10,037 nt of DNA from Candidatus Bathyarchaeota archaeon (GCA_030671165.1 DAOVAG010000019.1:1-10037), one strand, 5' to 3'. Shown: positions 1 through 6,217, numbered from the stretch's first letter. Numbers and translations are program-made. The notes: generated from the letters alone by a model not told the origin.

Positions 1-45
1 ATCATTATCTGAAAAAGCGGCAAAAGCGCACACTACAGCATTCAA
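1..45 (-). CDS. Probable N-terminus of archaeal elongation factor 1-beta (partial, cut by window edge)
   Basis: Fifteen codons from a TTG start read MNAVVCAFAAFSDND and run off the window edge. A stop (the TAG of the Zn-ribbon gene) lies in the same frame just upstream, so the start must lie between them; TTG at 43-45 is the first usual start codon. From memory, crenarchaeal aEF-1beta begins with a similar hydrophobic strand, then F and acidic residues in the same register (V4, F11, D13, D15). aEF-1beta is the nucleotide exchange factor for EF-1alpha in the cytoplasm. The order Zn-ribbon then aEF-1beta is a conserved archaeal arrangement, and that context carries most of the call. The gap to the upstream gene is 15 bases. 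No strong Shine-Dalgarno is seen. With only 15 residues the identification is tentative. Confidence 0.45.
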   Translation of the reverse strand, partial: MNAVVCAFAAFSDND

Positions 46-60
46 GACTACTAAATGTCC

Positions 61-222
61 CTAGGGTCCAGTAAAACCACATTTTGGACATTTATATGGT
101 CTCCCAAAGAGTCTACATTTTTCACATCGCCAGATAGTAAATTCACCACATGTTGGACATGGAAATTTAACAGCTTTTTCTCGTGGTGTAATGATGCGAC
201 CACACCAGATACATGTAAGCAA
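61..222 (-). CDS. Small Zn-ribbon RNA-binding protein, COG2888 / HVO_2753-like family
   Basis: The 53-residue product has four CxxC knuckles (C4/C7, C22/C25, C33/C36, C45/C48), enough for two zinc sites. It carries the family strings [17 protein letters not shown] and YKCPKCGF, and ends in GP like other members. The family is predicted to bind RNA and act in translation, but its exact task is not settled. The start is TTG: no ATG or GTG lies in frame between the upstream stop and C4, and a GAAGGAG motif sits about 11 bases upstream, a rather long spacing. The length is normal for the family. The gene is followed 15 bases later by the apparent aEF-1beta start, which matches the usual archaeal neighbour. 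It is transcribed divergently from pth2, with 172 bases between the two starts. Confidence 0.9.
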   Translation of the reverse strand: MLTCIWCGRIITPREKAVKFPCPTCGEFTIWRCEKCRLFGRPYKCPKCGFTGP

Positions 223-325
223 CTTTAAATTTTCTCCTTCTTTTATTGTTTATAGCAAGTTCATAATTGCCTATTATTCAGAGTTAATAAGCTTTTCTAA
301 CAAACAAATATAATCTATTACGCTA

Positions 326-354
326 AATCAATATTGATTAAAACTCTATTGATT
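326..354. promoter_or_regulatory. Palindrome with extra half-site in the Zn-ribbon / pth2 divergent promoter region
   Basis: Positions 326-339 form a perfect 14-bp palindrome, AATCAATATTGATT. The half-site ATTGATT (333-339) recurs at 348-354, a 15-base spacing. The group lies about 40-70 bases before the pth2 ATG and about 100 bases before the Zn-ribbon start. This geometry would suit a dimeric regulator or a nucleoid protein. A+T-rich palindromes also arise by chance, so an operator role is inference. Confidence 0.3.
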
Positions 355-394
355 CAAAAATAGAAATAAAAAAATAACTTAGGAATGGAGAAAA

Positions 395-760
395 ATGAAT
401 TCAACCTTTACAACTAAACAGATAATAGCTATCAGAAAAGATCTCCATATGAGTGTTGGAAAATTAGTAAGCCAAGCGTGTCATGCTAGTTTGGAAGCTT
501 CTGAAACCTCGAGGAAACATAATCTAAAGCTATGGAAGGACTGGAGAATAAATGGAGCTAAAAAAGTAATCGTAAAGGTCCTTTCTCTTGATGAACTTTT
601 AAACTTAGAAGCGAAAGTAAAAAGATTAAATATTCCACATGCACTTATCGTAGACAGAGGCTTAACCCAATTAGCTCCAAACACACCCACCGCATTAGGT
701 ATAGGACCAACAAAAACCGATATTGTTGATAAAATAAGCGGAAATTTGAAACTACTCTAG
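395..760 (+). CDS. pth2: Peptidyl-tRNA hydrolase, Pth2 family
   Basis: The enzyme cleaves the ester bond of peptidyl-tRNAs released by stalled or abortive translation, recycling the tRNA in the cytoplasm. The 121 residues match an archaeal single-domain Pth2. KQIIAIR (8-14) is the first strand. The helix MSVGKLVSQACHASLEA (19-35) has the conserved K23 and H30. KKVIVKV (56-62) is the second strand. The signature VDRGLTQLAPNTPTALGIGP (86-105) has the conserved Asp (D87) and Thr residues of the active site, and the chain ends in the typical hydrophobic NLKLL. The ATG has GGAG only 4 bases upstream and GGA at 10 bases; an ATG at 385 is out of frame. It is divergent from the Zn-ribbon gene and convergent with alba. 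No anomaly was seen. Confidence 0.94.
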   Translation: MNSTFTTKQIIAIRKDLHMSVGKLVSQACHASLEASETSRKHNLKLWKDWRINGAKKVIVKVLSLDELLNLEAKVKRLNIPHALIVDRGLTQLAPNTPTALGIGPTKTDIVDKISGNLKLL

Positions 761-766
761 TATCTA

Positions 767-787
767 TTTTTTTTAAAAAAATAAAAA
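767..787. terminator. T8/A7 tract between convergent pth2 and alba, likely shared U-rich terminator
   Basis: Eight T (767-774) begin 6 bases after the pth2 stop and run into seven A, a T and five A. Read on the minus strand, the second half is T5-A-T7, 55 bases past the alba stop. Archaeal RNA polymerase terminates at oligo-U tracts without needing a hairpin, so one element could end both convergent transcripts. No stable GC stem is visible. Confidence 0.45.
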
Positions 788-842
788 CGGCGGCATCGAA
801 CAAATAAATGAGTTCACTTTCTTTCACTTCTACAGGTAGATT

Positions 843-1127
843 TTATCCTTCCAATGAGAGTGTAATCTCCATGGTTGATACAGCTCTAGTTCTTCCGCCT
901 TCCTCTGGTAATTCTTCTGTCCCTATTTCTATATTACTAATTTTCGCTTTGTCCATGAATCTTCGTCGCGTTATCTCTGCGACATCCACTGCGGTTGTTA
1001 TAGCCCTTCCCCTTGCTTTCAATACAACTTCCTTTGCGTTAGGCATATTAAAGTAAGTTATTACGGCTAAAACATAGCTCATCACTGGTTTTCTTCCTAT
1101 ATAGATTACATTTTCTTCTTCAGACAT
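843..1127 (-). CDS. alba: Alba family DNA/RNA-binding chromatin protein
   Basis: Alba is an abundant archaeal nucleoid protein that dimerises, coats duplex DNA and also binds RNA. The 94-residue product has the family order: [18 protein letters not shown] (7-24), [20 protein letters not shown] and [14 protein letters not shown], then a loop with acidic residues and a GGR, and the last strand [10 protein letters not shown]. The Lys-Lys pair at the DNA-binding loop, where crenarchaeal Alba is acetylated, reads Arg12-Lys13 here. I chose the ATG at 1127: GAGGTGA lies 8 bases upstream and the product starts MSEEEN like other Alba proteins. A TTG seven codons further upstream stays in frame, but using it would put that ribosome site inside the coding region. 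The gene converges on pth2 and is divergent from the DUF72 pair. Confidence 0.94.
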   Translation of the reverse strand: MSEEENVIYIGRKPVMSYVLAVITYFNMPNAKEVVLKARGRAITTAVDVAEITRRRFMDKAKISNIEIGTEELPEEGGRTRAVSTMEITLSLEG

Positions 1128-1135
1128 CAGTAGAT

Positions 1136-1142
1136 TCACCTC
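1136..1142 (-). promoter_or_regulatory. Ribosome binding site that fixes the alba start
   Basis: GAGGTGA on the minus strand stands 8 bases before the ATG at 1127 and pairs well with the 16S 3' end. It argues against the in-frame TTG at 1148. Confidence 0.7.
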
Positions 1143-1187
1143 TTTCAAGCTTTTTCAATTAATACTTTACATGGTTTATACATAACT

Positions 1188-1196
1188 TATTTAAAA
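1188..1196 (-). promoter_or_regulatory. Candidate TATA box for alba
   Basis: The minus strand reads GATGAAAAG then TTTTAAATA, resembling a purine-rich BRE followed by a TATA element. It lies about 61-69 bases before the ATG. A transcript starting about 26 bases downstream would carry a leader of roughly 38 bases that includes the SD. A second TATAAA-like string lies near 1176-1181. Confidence 0.35.
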
Positions 1197-1384
1197 CTTT
1201 TCATCTTAAACATTATGCATTCGCTTAAATGTTTGAAATGGAGCCTTTTTTTAGAGTATACTAGTAAAAAAATGATAATGCAATAGAAATCATATAAAAG
1301 TTAAAAAAACATACAAAATTCTTGTAAACAATAATAATTCGATAAGTGCGATAAGCTTTCTTCTTTTCACTATCATAAATTATT

Positions 1385-1395
1385 CAAAATATAAC
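1385..1395 (+). promoter_or_regulatory. Candidate TATA box for a leaderless DUF72 transcript
   Basis: CAAAATATAAC is centred about 28 bases before the ATG at 1419, the distance expected when transcription starts at or next to the start codon. No SD is seen between this box and the ATG, consistent with a leaderless message. The call rests on spacing and composition only. Confidence 0.35.
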
Positions 1396-1418
1396 CATTT
1401 TCTATTCGGGTTTAACTA

Positions 1419-2606
1419 ATGAGCGAGATAATCTTAGGAACAAGTGGTTGGTACTATAAAGAGTGGATTGGACCTTTCTATAATGAAGCAAAACGTATGT
1501 TTTCGTTCTATACAAAATATTTTGGAACCGCTGAGATTAACTCCACTTTCTACAGGTATCCAACAAGGCAAATGATCTATGGTTTGTATAGATCATCTCC
1601 TAAAGATTTTAAGTTTTCAGTTAAGCTCCCTAAATTAATTACACATGAAAAGAAATTGAGATTAGAAACAAAAGTTGAAAACGCTTTATTACGCTTCTTG
1701 GAACTATTGAGCCCTCTTAACTCAAGCGATAAGCTTGGTGTAATTCTCATTCAACTCCCTCCAAGTTTTTCTTTTGAGGATGGATATGATGATCTTTCAC
1801 AGTTTCTTGAAATTTTACCAGAAAAATACAATTTTGCTGTTGAGTTTAGGAACTTATCTTGGATACAAAAAGATACATGGAAACTCCTCAGAATGAATAA
1901 TGTGGCTTATACCATTGTTGATGAACCCCTCTTACCTCCCGATATTCATGTAACTGCAGATTTTGCTTACATCAGATGGCATGGGCGAGGAGAGAAATTG
2001 TGGTATGATTATCATTATAAAGAAGAGGAATTGGAACCGTGGGTTCCTCGTGTAAGAAAAGTTAGTAGTAAAGTCAAAAAAGTTTATGGCTATTTTAATA
2101 ACCATTTTCACGGTTACGCTGTCGAAAACTGTATTCAGATTATGGAAATGTTGGGTACAGCTAAAAAAGAACAGATGCTGATTAAAGATAAGATCGTTAG
2201 GTATAATCTTACAAAGCGATCTAAGACCTATCAAAAAAGACTTGATTTATTTGAAGAAAATAAAAATTTGAGTTTAGATGAGTTGTTACTTACTTTAATG
2301 GATCAGGATAGGTTAGATAAAGCGAAGAGGATCAAAGACGAAGAGTTAACGATTATTGATATTTCTCAGATAAACAGAGAGGTTAAGATAAAACAATATA
2401 TCGTAAAAATAGACTCACATGAGCGAACTATTGTACATAATTGTCACGATTGGCATAAAGGCTTTCCAAAGAAGAGACTGTGTAAACACTTAGCCAAAGT
2501 GTTCTTAACACTACCTTCAGAATATTCAATTAAAATTTTGAATGATCTATTAAGAAAAAAGGAACAATGGCGATTTGAACTACCCTTTAGTGGTGTAATA
2601 AAATGA
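1419..2606 (+). CDS. DUF72 (YecE/COG1801) TIM-barrel protein with C-terminal SWIM-like zinc module
   Basis: Residues 1-250 form a canonical DUF72 barrel: GTSGWYYKEW (7-16), EINSTFYRYP (39-48), FKFSVKLPKLITHEKKL (64-80), GVILIQLPPSF (107-117), FAVEFRNLSW (139-148), YIRWHGR (184-190) and YGYFNNHFHGYAVEN (223-237). The family has a TIM-barrel fold, but its reaction is not established. At 395 residues it is about 140 longer than a bare domain. Residues 252-322 are charged and mostly helical. Residues 323-366 resemble a SWIM zinc finger, with a strand (QYIVKID) then H340-x-C342 and C355-x-H357; in the usual CxC...CxH pattern the first Cys is replaced by His. A short tail with WRFELP closes the protein. 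No SD precedes the ATG, which suits a leaderless start. Its TGA overlaps the next ATG (ATGA), so the two DUF72 genes are translationally coupled. Confidence 0.9.
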   Translation: MSEIILGTSGWYYKEWIGPFYNEAKRMFSFYTKYFGTAEINSTFYRYPTRQMIYGLYRSSPKDFKFSVKLPKLITHEKKLRLETKVENALLRFLELLSPLNSSDKLGVILIQLPPSFSFEDGYDDLSQFLEILPEKYNFAVEFRNLSWIQKDTWKLLRMNNVAYTIVDEPLLPPDIHVTADFAYIRWHGRGEKLWYDYHYKEEELEPWVPRVRKVSSKVKKVYGYFNNHFHGYAVENCIQIMEMLGTAKKEQMLIKDKIVRYNLTKRSKTYQKRLDLFEENKNLSLDELLLTLMDQDRLDKAKRIKDEELTIIDISQINREVKIKQYIVKIDSHERTIVHNCHDWHKGFPKKRLCKHLAKVFLTLPSEYSIKILNDLLRKKEQWRFELPFSGVIK

Positions 2607-3553
2607 TAGAAATTAAAATAGGAACGGGTGGATGGGCCTATTTCAACGTTCCGGGTGACAAGTTATCAAGTTATTCAAAAACTTTTAGCACTGTAGAGGT
2701 CAATTATTCATTTTATGAGTATCCAAGTTTTGATCTTGTAAAGTCTTGGAGGAGAAGAACTCCAAAAGACTTCGAGTTTACAGTGAGATGTCACCAAGAT
2801 CTTTCACATCGGTATCGATTGCAACCTATTGAATCTTCTTACCAGGTTTTTTCCTATATGGTTAAAATATGTTCCATCCTGAACGCCGAGATACTACAGA
2901 TCCAGACACCTGCTTCATTTGAATTCACTCCCCGTCGTGTCACTGCAATTAAACAATTTCTATCATCTGTTAATACGAAGAAGATTAGACTTGCTTGGGA
3001 GATTCGATCCCAACGTAACCTCCCTCTCAATAAAGCCGTATATGACATAATGCATAATCACAATATCATCCACTGCGTTGATATATCAAAGGGAGAAACA
3101 CCAGCCTATCCAAATGATATACTCTACACGCGTTTATTTGGAAAAGGAATACATAATATATATCAATATACTGATAAGGAACTCAAAGAGGTCAATCGGA
3201 AAATCGTTGAGAGCGGAGCTAGGAAAGCTATAATTAATTTTCATACGGTTCGAAGTTACAAAGATGCTGCCAGACTTAAAGTCTTTAGGAAGACTGGAAA
3301 TTTTCCTAGAGTAACCGGAAGCTTTGGGATAAATTCATTACTTGAGGTTTTAGCGGAAGATACAAAGTTTCCAACGAATAAGTTGAAACTGATCAGGGAT
3401 CAAGGATGGAAAATATTCGATTGGAAAGATAACCAACGCCGACGAGTCTCTGAAGTGATTAAAAAGCTTCCAGATCAAAATTATCATAATCTTCATGATC
3501 TGATCCAAGTAATTATGACCTTTTCGTCCAAATCAACGTCTTTCCAACTGTAG
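2603..3553 (+). CDS. Second, divergent DUF72 TIM-barrel protein with DUF2795-like tail
   Basis: This 316-residue protein overlaps the upstream DUF72 stop by four bases. Family marks are present but altered: GTGGW (7-11) for GTSGW, VEVNYSFYEYP (31-41) for the ExNSTFYR motif, FEFTVRCHQDLSHRYRL (57-73) where VK...TH is usual, LQIQTPASF (98-106), LAWEIRS (130-136), YTRLFGKG (175-182) for YxRxHG, and INFHT (211-215) where family members have FNN. Residues 250-316 form an extra module: FPTNK, a Trp-rich middle (GWKIFDW), then a helix and LPDQNYHNLHDLI. This resembles DUF2795 (FPxxK...L..LP...Y). The function is unknown. Loss of several barrel signatures, set against the intact upstream partner, suggests an active/structural pair, which is inference. 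A T-rich stretch about 20 bases after the stop may end the transcript. Confidence 0.88.
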   Translation: MIEIKIGTGGWAYFNVPGDKLSSYSKTFSTVEVNYSFYEYPSFDLVKSWRRRTPKDFEFTVRCHQDLSHRYRLQPIESSYQVFSYMVKICSILNAEILQIQTPASFEFTPRRVTAIKQFLSSVNTKKIRLAWEIRSQRNLPLNKAVYDIMHNHNIIHCVDISKGETPAYPNDILYTRLFGKGIHNIYQYTDKELKEVNRKIVESGARKAIINFHTVRSYKDAARLKVFRKTGNFPRVTGSFGINSLLEVLAEDTKFPTNKLKLIRDQGWKIFDWKDNQRRRVSEVIKKLPDQNYHNLHDLIQVIMTFSSKSTSFQL

Positions 3554-3572
3554 ATAAAAAAAGATATTATGC

Positions 3573-3579
3573 TTCTTTT
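3573..3579 (+). terminator. Possible U-rich terminator after the DUF72 pair
   Basis: TTCTTTT lies 20 bases after the stop of the second DUF72 gene, within the 126-base spacer before the convergent helicase. No hairpin is visible. The rest of the spacer shows nothing I can support. Confidence 0.25.
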
Positions 3580-3679
3580 AAAACAATTATCTACTATACT
3601 CACCGAATAATCGACAATCGAACTTTTATGGTTAGCAGAAATAATAATTTCTTAATAAAGCGGAGTAACCTATTCCCAG

Positions 3680-5887
3680 TCACAGTATTTCTATGACTTC
3701 CTTCACTCTTATGTTCAATGTTTCTTCTAGTTTGTATAGTTGAGCTAAAACCCTAAACTTTGAATTCTTTTTTATTAGGCTCCTTGGCCCATTATAATTG
3801 CCCTGTATTAATTTCGCTTTCCACTTGTCGTCTACTATTACAAGTGCAGAGTTAGGATATATTTTTTCAATTACAACCACATATGTTTTGCCTCTAGCCT
3901 TCATTGAGGCTGTTGTTACGTACGTTCGCGGTTTTAATTCAGTTATTAATCCTTCTTTTATCAGCTTTTCAATTACATTTTTCAAAATTGGCGTTGATAT
4001 TCCTTCAAGTTCCATCTCAATAGTGAGTCGTTCGATTCCAACTCCTGAGTTACCAGTCTTAAGCAATTTCAAATATAATCTTCTTGCACCTCTCTCAATC
4101 TTTCTGTTGATCTCTCTCAATGTTTTTATTTCAGTTTTATTTCCTTCTCCCTCAACTTTACCGCTCTTGACTTCCTTTTCGATGACTTTGAGCTCCTGCA
4201 ATGTCAATGGATTTGGAGTTGGTTTGATATGGGTCCTCATTATCGGTTGAAGTTTAGTGTTCAGTTTCTCGGCTATTCTCCTCATCTTCTCTGTTTTTCT
4301 TTTGCTTATATAAAGATAAATCATATCTAAACTATCATTTGTGGCTAGAATTGTCACTTTACCCGGATTCTTTCTTCCAGTTCTTCCACGTCGTTGAATA
4401 TACCTTATCTCACTTGGTATAGGTTCATAAAATATTACGTGGTCAACAGAAGGAATGTCTAATCCTTCCTCAGCTATAGACGTAGCTACTAAAACATTGA
4501 TAGTCCCGTCTTCCAACTTTTTAATTCTCACTGTTTGCTCTTTCTGTGTCAACCCTTTATCCCTCTTCTTAGATGCTTGACCCACAAATCTTTCAGCTTT
4601 TATACCGTAAATAGTATTCAATATTGAGACTAAGTGATTTGTTGTATCTCTGTACTGTGTAAAAACTATCATCCTCGATGAAAGTTTCTTTCGTATTTGG
4701 TCGCCTACAATTTGCTTTAATATTCCTAGCTTAGGATGTTCAATTTGAAATGCATCGATGTATTTCCTGATCTTTTTATATTCCGGTTCATTAACGAGAA
4801 TACCGTAGCTTCGCTTCTCGTTCTTCCCTTGTTTAACCTTATTTAAGAAGATTTTTAAGTTCCATAATCCCTGAGTTTCGAGAAGTTCTAACATGTGGAA
4901 TAATGTTAAAGCAAGAGATTGATTTATTATTGCCATGAAAATCTGCCCTTTCTCGTCCTCAGCACTCTCTTCAAGCATAACCCTTAAAGCGTCTCCAGCT
5001 TCAATTAGATTCCTTCTTGTAGCATATCTCGGTTTATTTTTGATTATTCCAATATTGTATAACCAGTACAACCTCCTAGTCAACATTGTTTTAATCAGCA
5101 CTCTTATTTCCAAATATTCGCTTGGAAGGTTAACTCTCTTCCACTCAATGGAAATCGGTTGTATGTAATGTTTAACATCTGGATCTTCTTCATTTCTGTA
5201 CTCGACTTGTTCAATGAACAAGTTTCTACAGATATCTAAAACTCTACTCAACTCTGAACCAGGTGATGCTGTCATTCCGAGGATAAGTGGATATTTAGCT
5301 TGAGATACATAAAACTTAGCTATTTCAGTGTAAGCGTATTTTTTAATCGCTCTGTGACATTCATCGAAGATGAGTAAGCCATAATTCTCTAGTTTAAGTC
5401 TTTTTTTTAACAGATCATTCCTTACAACCTGAGGCGTTGAAAAAACGACTCTTGCATCATTTTCCCACAAAGCGACCCTATAATTTGGTGGAGTCTTACC
5501 TGTTAACAGTATTGTGTCTTTCTCCTTGAGCTTCAGAAACTTATTGAAGCTGCTTTTATGTTGCATAACAAGCGGTCTTGTAGGCGCCATAACTAAGACC
5601 TTTGCATTTCTATAATTGTATAGTATATTTGCTGAAACGATCGCTGAAATAACCGTTTTACCTAAAGCCGTAGGAAGAATGACCAATGTATTTCTCTCAT
5701 AAGCTATATCCGCTATCTTCTTCTGGAAGAGTCTGAACTCTACAGTATTTGGCCAAATAAATGGGTGTTCAAGATATTTTACGACAGATCCTTTCAACAT
5801 ATATTCCAGCTCTAATCCTTCTTTCACAATCCTTTTCTTACTACCCTCAACCTTAAGATTTAATGATTTAAGTATACTTTGTACCAT
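3680..5887 (-). CDS. hef: Hef/FANCM-family SF2 helicase lacking the XPF nuclease domain
   Basis: Hef remodels stalled replication forks and branched DNA. Helicase motifs occur in order: FQKKIADIAYERNTLVILPTALGKT (54-78, motif I), APTRPL (101-106), STPQ (150-153), DECH (175-178, motif II), TASPG (206-210), a Hef-type helical insert (about 230-385), VFTQYR (408-413), VGQASKKRDKGLTQKEQ (435-451), VATSIAEEGLDIP (467-479) and YIQRRGRTGR (496-505). Motif I has Ala74 where SF2 proteins nearly always have Gly. After about residue 560 there is no ERCC4 nuclease (no ERKxxxD) and no visible HhH pair. Instead there is a winged-helix-like region (600-655) and a beta-rich region (665-735) that could be an OB/S1-type fold. 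The ATG has no SD. Walker A lies about 30 residues later than in typical Hef, so the N-terminus is uncertain: an internal ATG at residue 30 or a longer product through an upstream frame are alternatives. It converges on the DUF72 pair. Confidence 0.9.
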   Translation of the reverse strand: MVQSILKSLNLKVEGSKKRIVKEGLELEYMLKGSVVKYLEHPFIWPNTVEFRLFQKKIADIAYERNTLVILPTALGKTVISAIVSANILYNYRNAKVLVMAPTRPLVMQHKSSFNKFLKLKEKDTILLTGKTPPNYRVALWENDARVVFSTPQVVRNDLLKKRLKLENYGLLIFDECHRAIKKYAYTEIAKFYVSQAKYPLILGMTASPGSELSRVLDICRNLFIEQVEYRNEEDPDVKHYIQPISIEWKRVNLPSEYLEIRVLIKTMLTRRLYWLYNIGIIKNKPRYATRRNLIEAGDALRVMLEESAEDEKGQIFMAIINQSLALTLFHMLELLETQGLWNLKIFLNKVKQGKNEKRSYGILVNEPEYKKIRKYIDAFQIEHPKLGILKQIVGDQIRKKLSSRMIVFTQYRDTTNHLVSILNTIYGIKAERFVGQASKKRDKGLTQKEQTVRIKKLEDGTINVLVATSIAEEGLDIPSVDHVIFYEPIPSEIRYIQRRGRTGRKNPGKVTILATNDSLDMIYLYISKRKTEKMRRIAEKLNTKLQPIMRTHIKPTPNPLTLQELKVIEKEVKSGKVEGEGNKTEIKTLREINRKIERGARRLYLKLLKTGNSGVGIERLTIEMELEGISTPILKNVIEKLIKEGLITELKPRTYVTTASMKARGKTYVVVIEKIYPNSALVIVDDKWKAKLIQGNYNGPRSLIKKNSKFRVLAQLYKLEETLNIRVKEVIEIL

Positions 5888-5955
5888 ACAGAACTTGTTT
5901 TTTTTGAAAACCCCTTTTTCAATTCTCTAGCTATTACTTTATTCTTGATATACAT
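5860..5955 (-). CDS. 31-codon ORF with strong SD, overlapping the helicase start out of frame
   Basis: ATG at 5955 opens a basic 31-residue frame (begins MYIKNKVIARELKKGFSKK, ends YLNH) that stops 28 bases inside the helicase gene. GGAGGA lies 6 bases upstream, one of the best ribosome sites in the window, while the helicase ATG has none. I recognise no family. It may be a leader whose translation feeds the helicase by reinitiation (its stop is 25 bases past the helicase ATG). It may instead be the real helicase N-terminus, broken by a one-base change in the A8 tract it crosses (5898-5905). An ATG at 5959 gives only MDVYQE and sits too close to the SD. Confidence 0.4.
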   Translation of the reverse strand: MYIKNKVIARELKKGFSKKTSSVWYKVYLNH

Positions 5956-5960
5956 CCATT

Positions 5961-5966
5961 TCCTCC
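5961..5966 (-). promoter_or_regulatory. Strong Shine-Dalgarno upstream of the helicase
   Basis: The minus strand reads GAAGGAGGA at 5961-5969 with the GGAGGA core at 5961-5966, six bases before the ATG at 5955. A T9-AAA stretch (5978-5990 on the minus strand) and TTTAATTTT just upstream are possible TATA-like sequence, too A+T-rich to call. Confidence 0.55.
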
Positions 5967-6055
5967 TTCATCTATCGGTTTAAAAAAAAATTAAACATTT
6001 TGGTGAACTCCTATATTAGGGCTTAAAGACAAATATGCTTAAAACGCTCATCCTA

Positions 6056-6069
6056 AACTGAGATCAGTT
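6056..6069. repeat. Inverted repeat, 6-bp arms with 2-base centre
   Basis: AACTGA-GA-TCAGTT. It lies about 100 bases before the small ORF upstream of the helicase. The compact spacing is operator-like rather than hairpin-like; its role is unknown. Confidence 0.35.
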
Positions 6070-6192
6070 ATCCTTCATCTTATGATAATCTAACAACTTC
6101 TTATCCGCCAATAAAATTCTTTATAACAAATAAACAGAAAATCTGGGATAAACTTACAGTTAGGGAAATAATGGTTAAAATCATAATTTCTA

Positions 6193-6217
6193 ATGTTTAT
6201 TAAAAAATATTAAACAT
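6193..6217. repeat. Inverted repeat ATGTTTA / TAAACAT with 11-base loop
   Basis: The arms are 6193-6199 and 6211-6217, separated by an A-rich loop. It is about 170 bases beyond the MFS stop, so it is an unlikely terminator for that gene. Similar TTAAACATT strings occur at 5991-5999 and upstream of alba (1206-1214). Confidence 0.35.

Noticed and set aside
808..1056. Open frame of 82 codons on the plus strand
   Set aside because: It lies antisense across most of alba, has no family resemblance, and alba is certain.
1128..1148. Longer Alba start at an upstream in-frame TTG
   Set aside because: It would place the good GAGGTGA site inside the gene, and the added residues are not typical of Alba.
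1419..2606. Reading DUF72 as an endonuclease IV or sugar isomerase
   Set aside because: The family shares only the TIM-barrel fold with such enzymes; I see no metal-ligand set that would justify naming a reaction.
3798..4250. Open frame of 150 codons on the plus strand
   Set aside because: Antisense shadow of the helicase C-terminus, rich in Ser/Ile/Leu as expected from reversed Lys/Glu-rich coding, with no recognisable motifs.
5937..5959. Six-codon frame starting at the first ATG after the strong SD
   Set aside because: Only two bases separate SD and ATG; the second ATG at 5955 has normal spacing and a longer frame.
6031..6120. Possible C/D-box guide RNA (ATGA and CTGA strings on the minus strand)
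   Set aside because: Only about 7 bases separate the C-like and D'-like boxes, too few for a guide, and no terminal D box or closing stem is present.
6171..6203. Ten-codon frame with GGGA upstream on the plus strand
   Set aside because: Too short, weak ribosome site, no coding signal, and surrounded by A+T-rich spacer.
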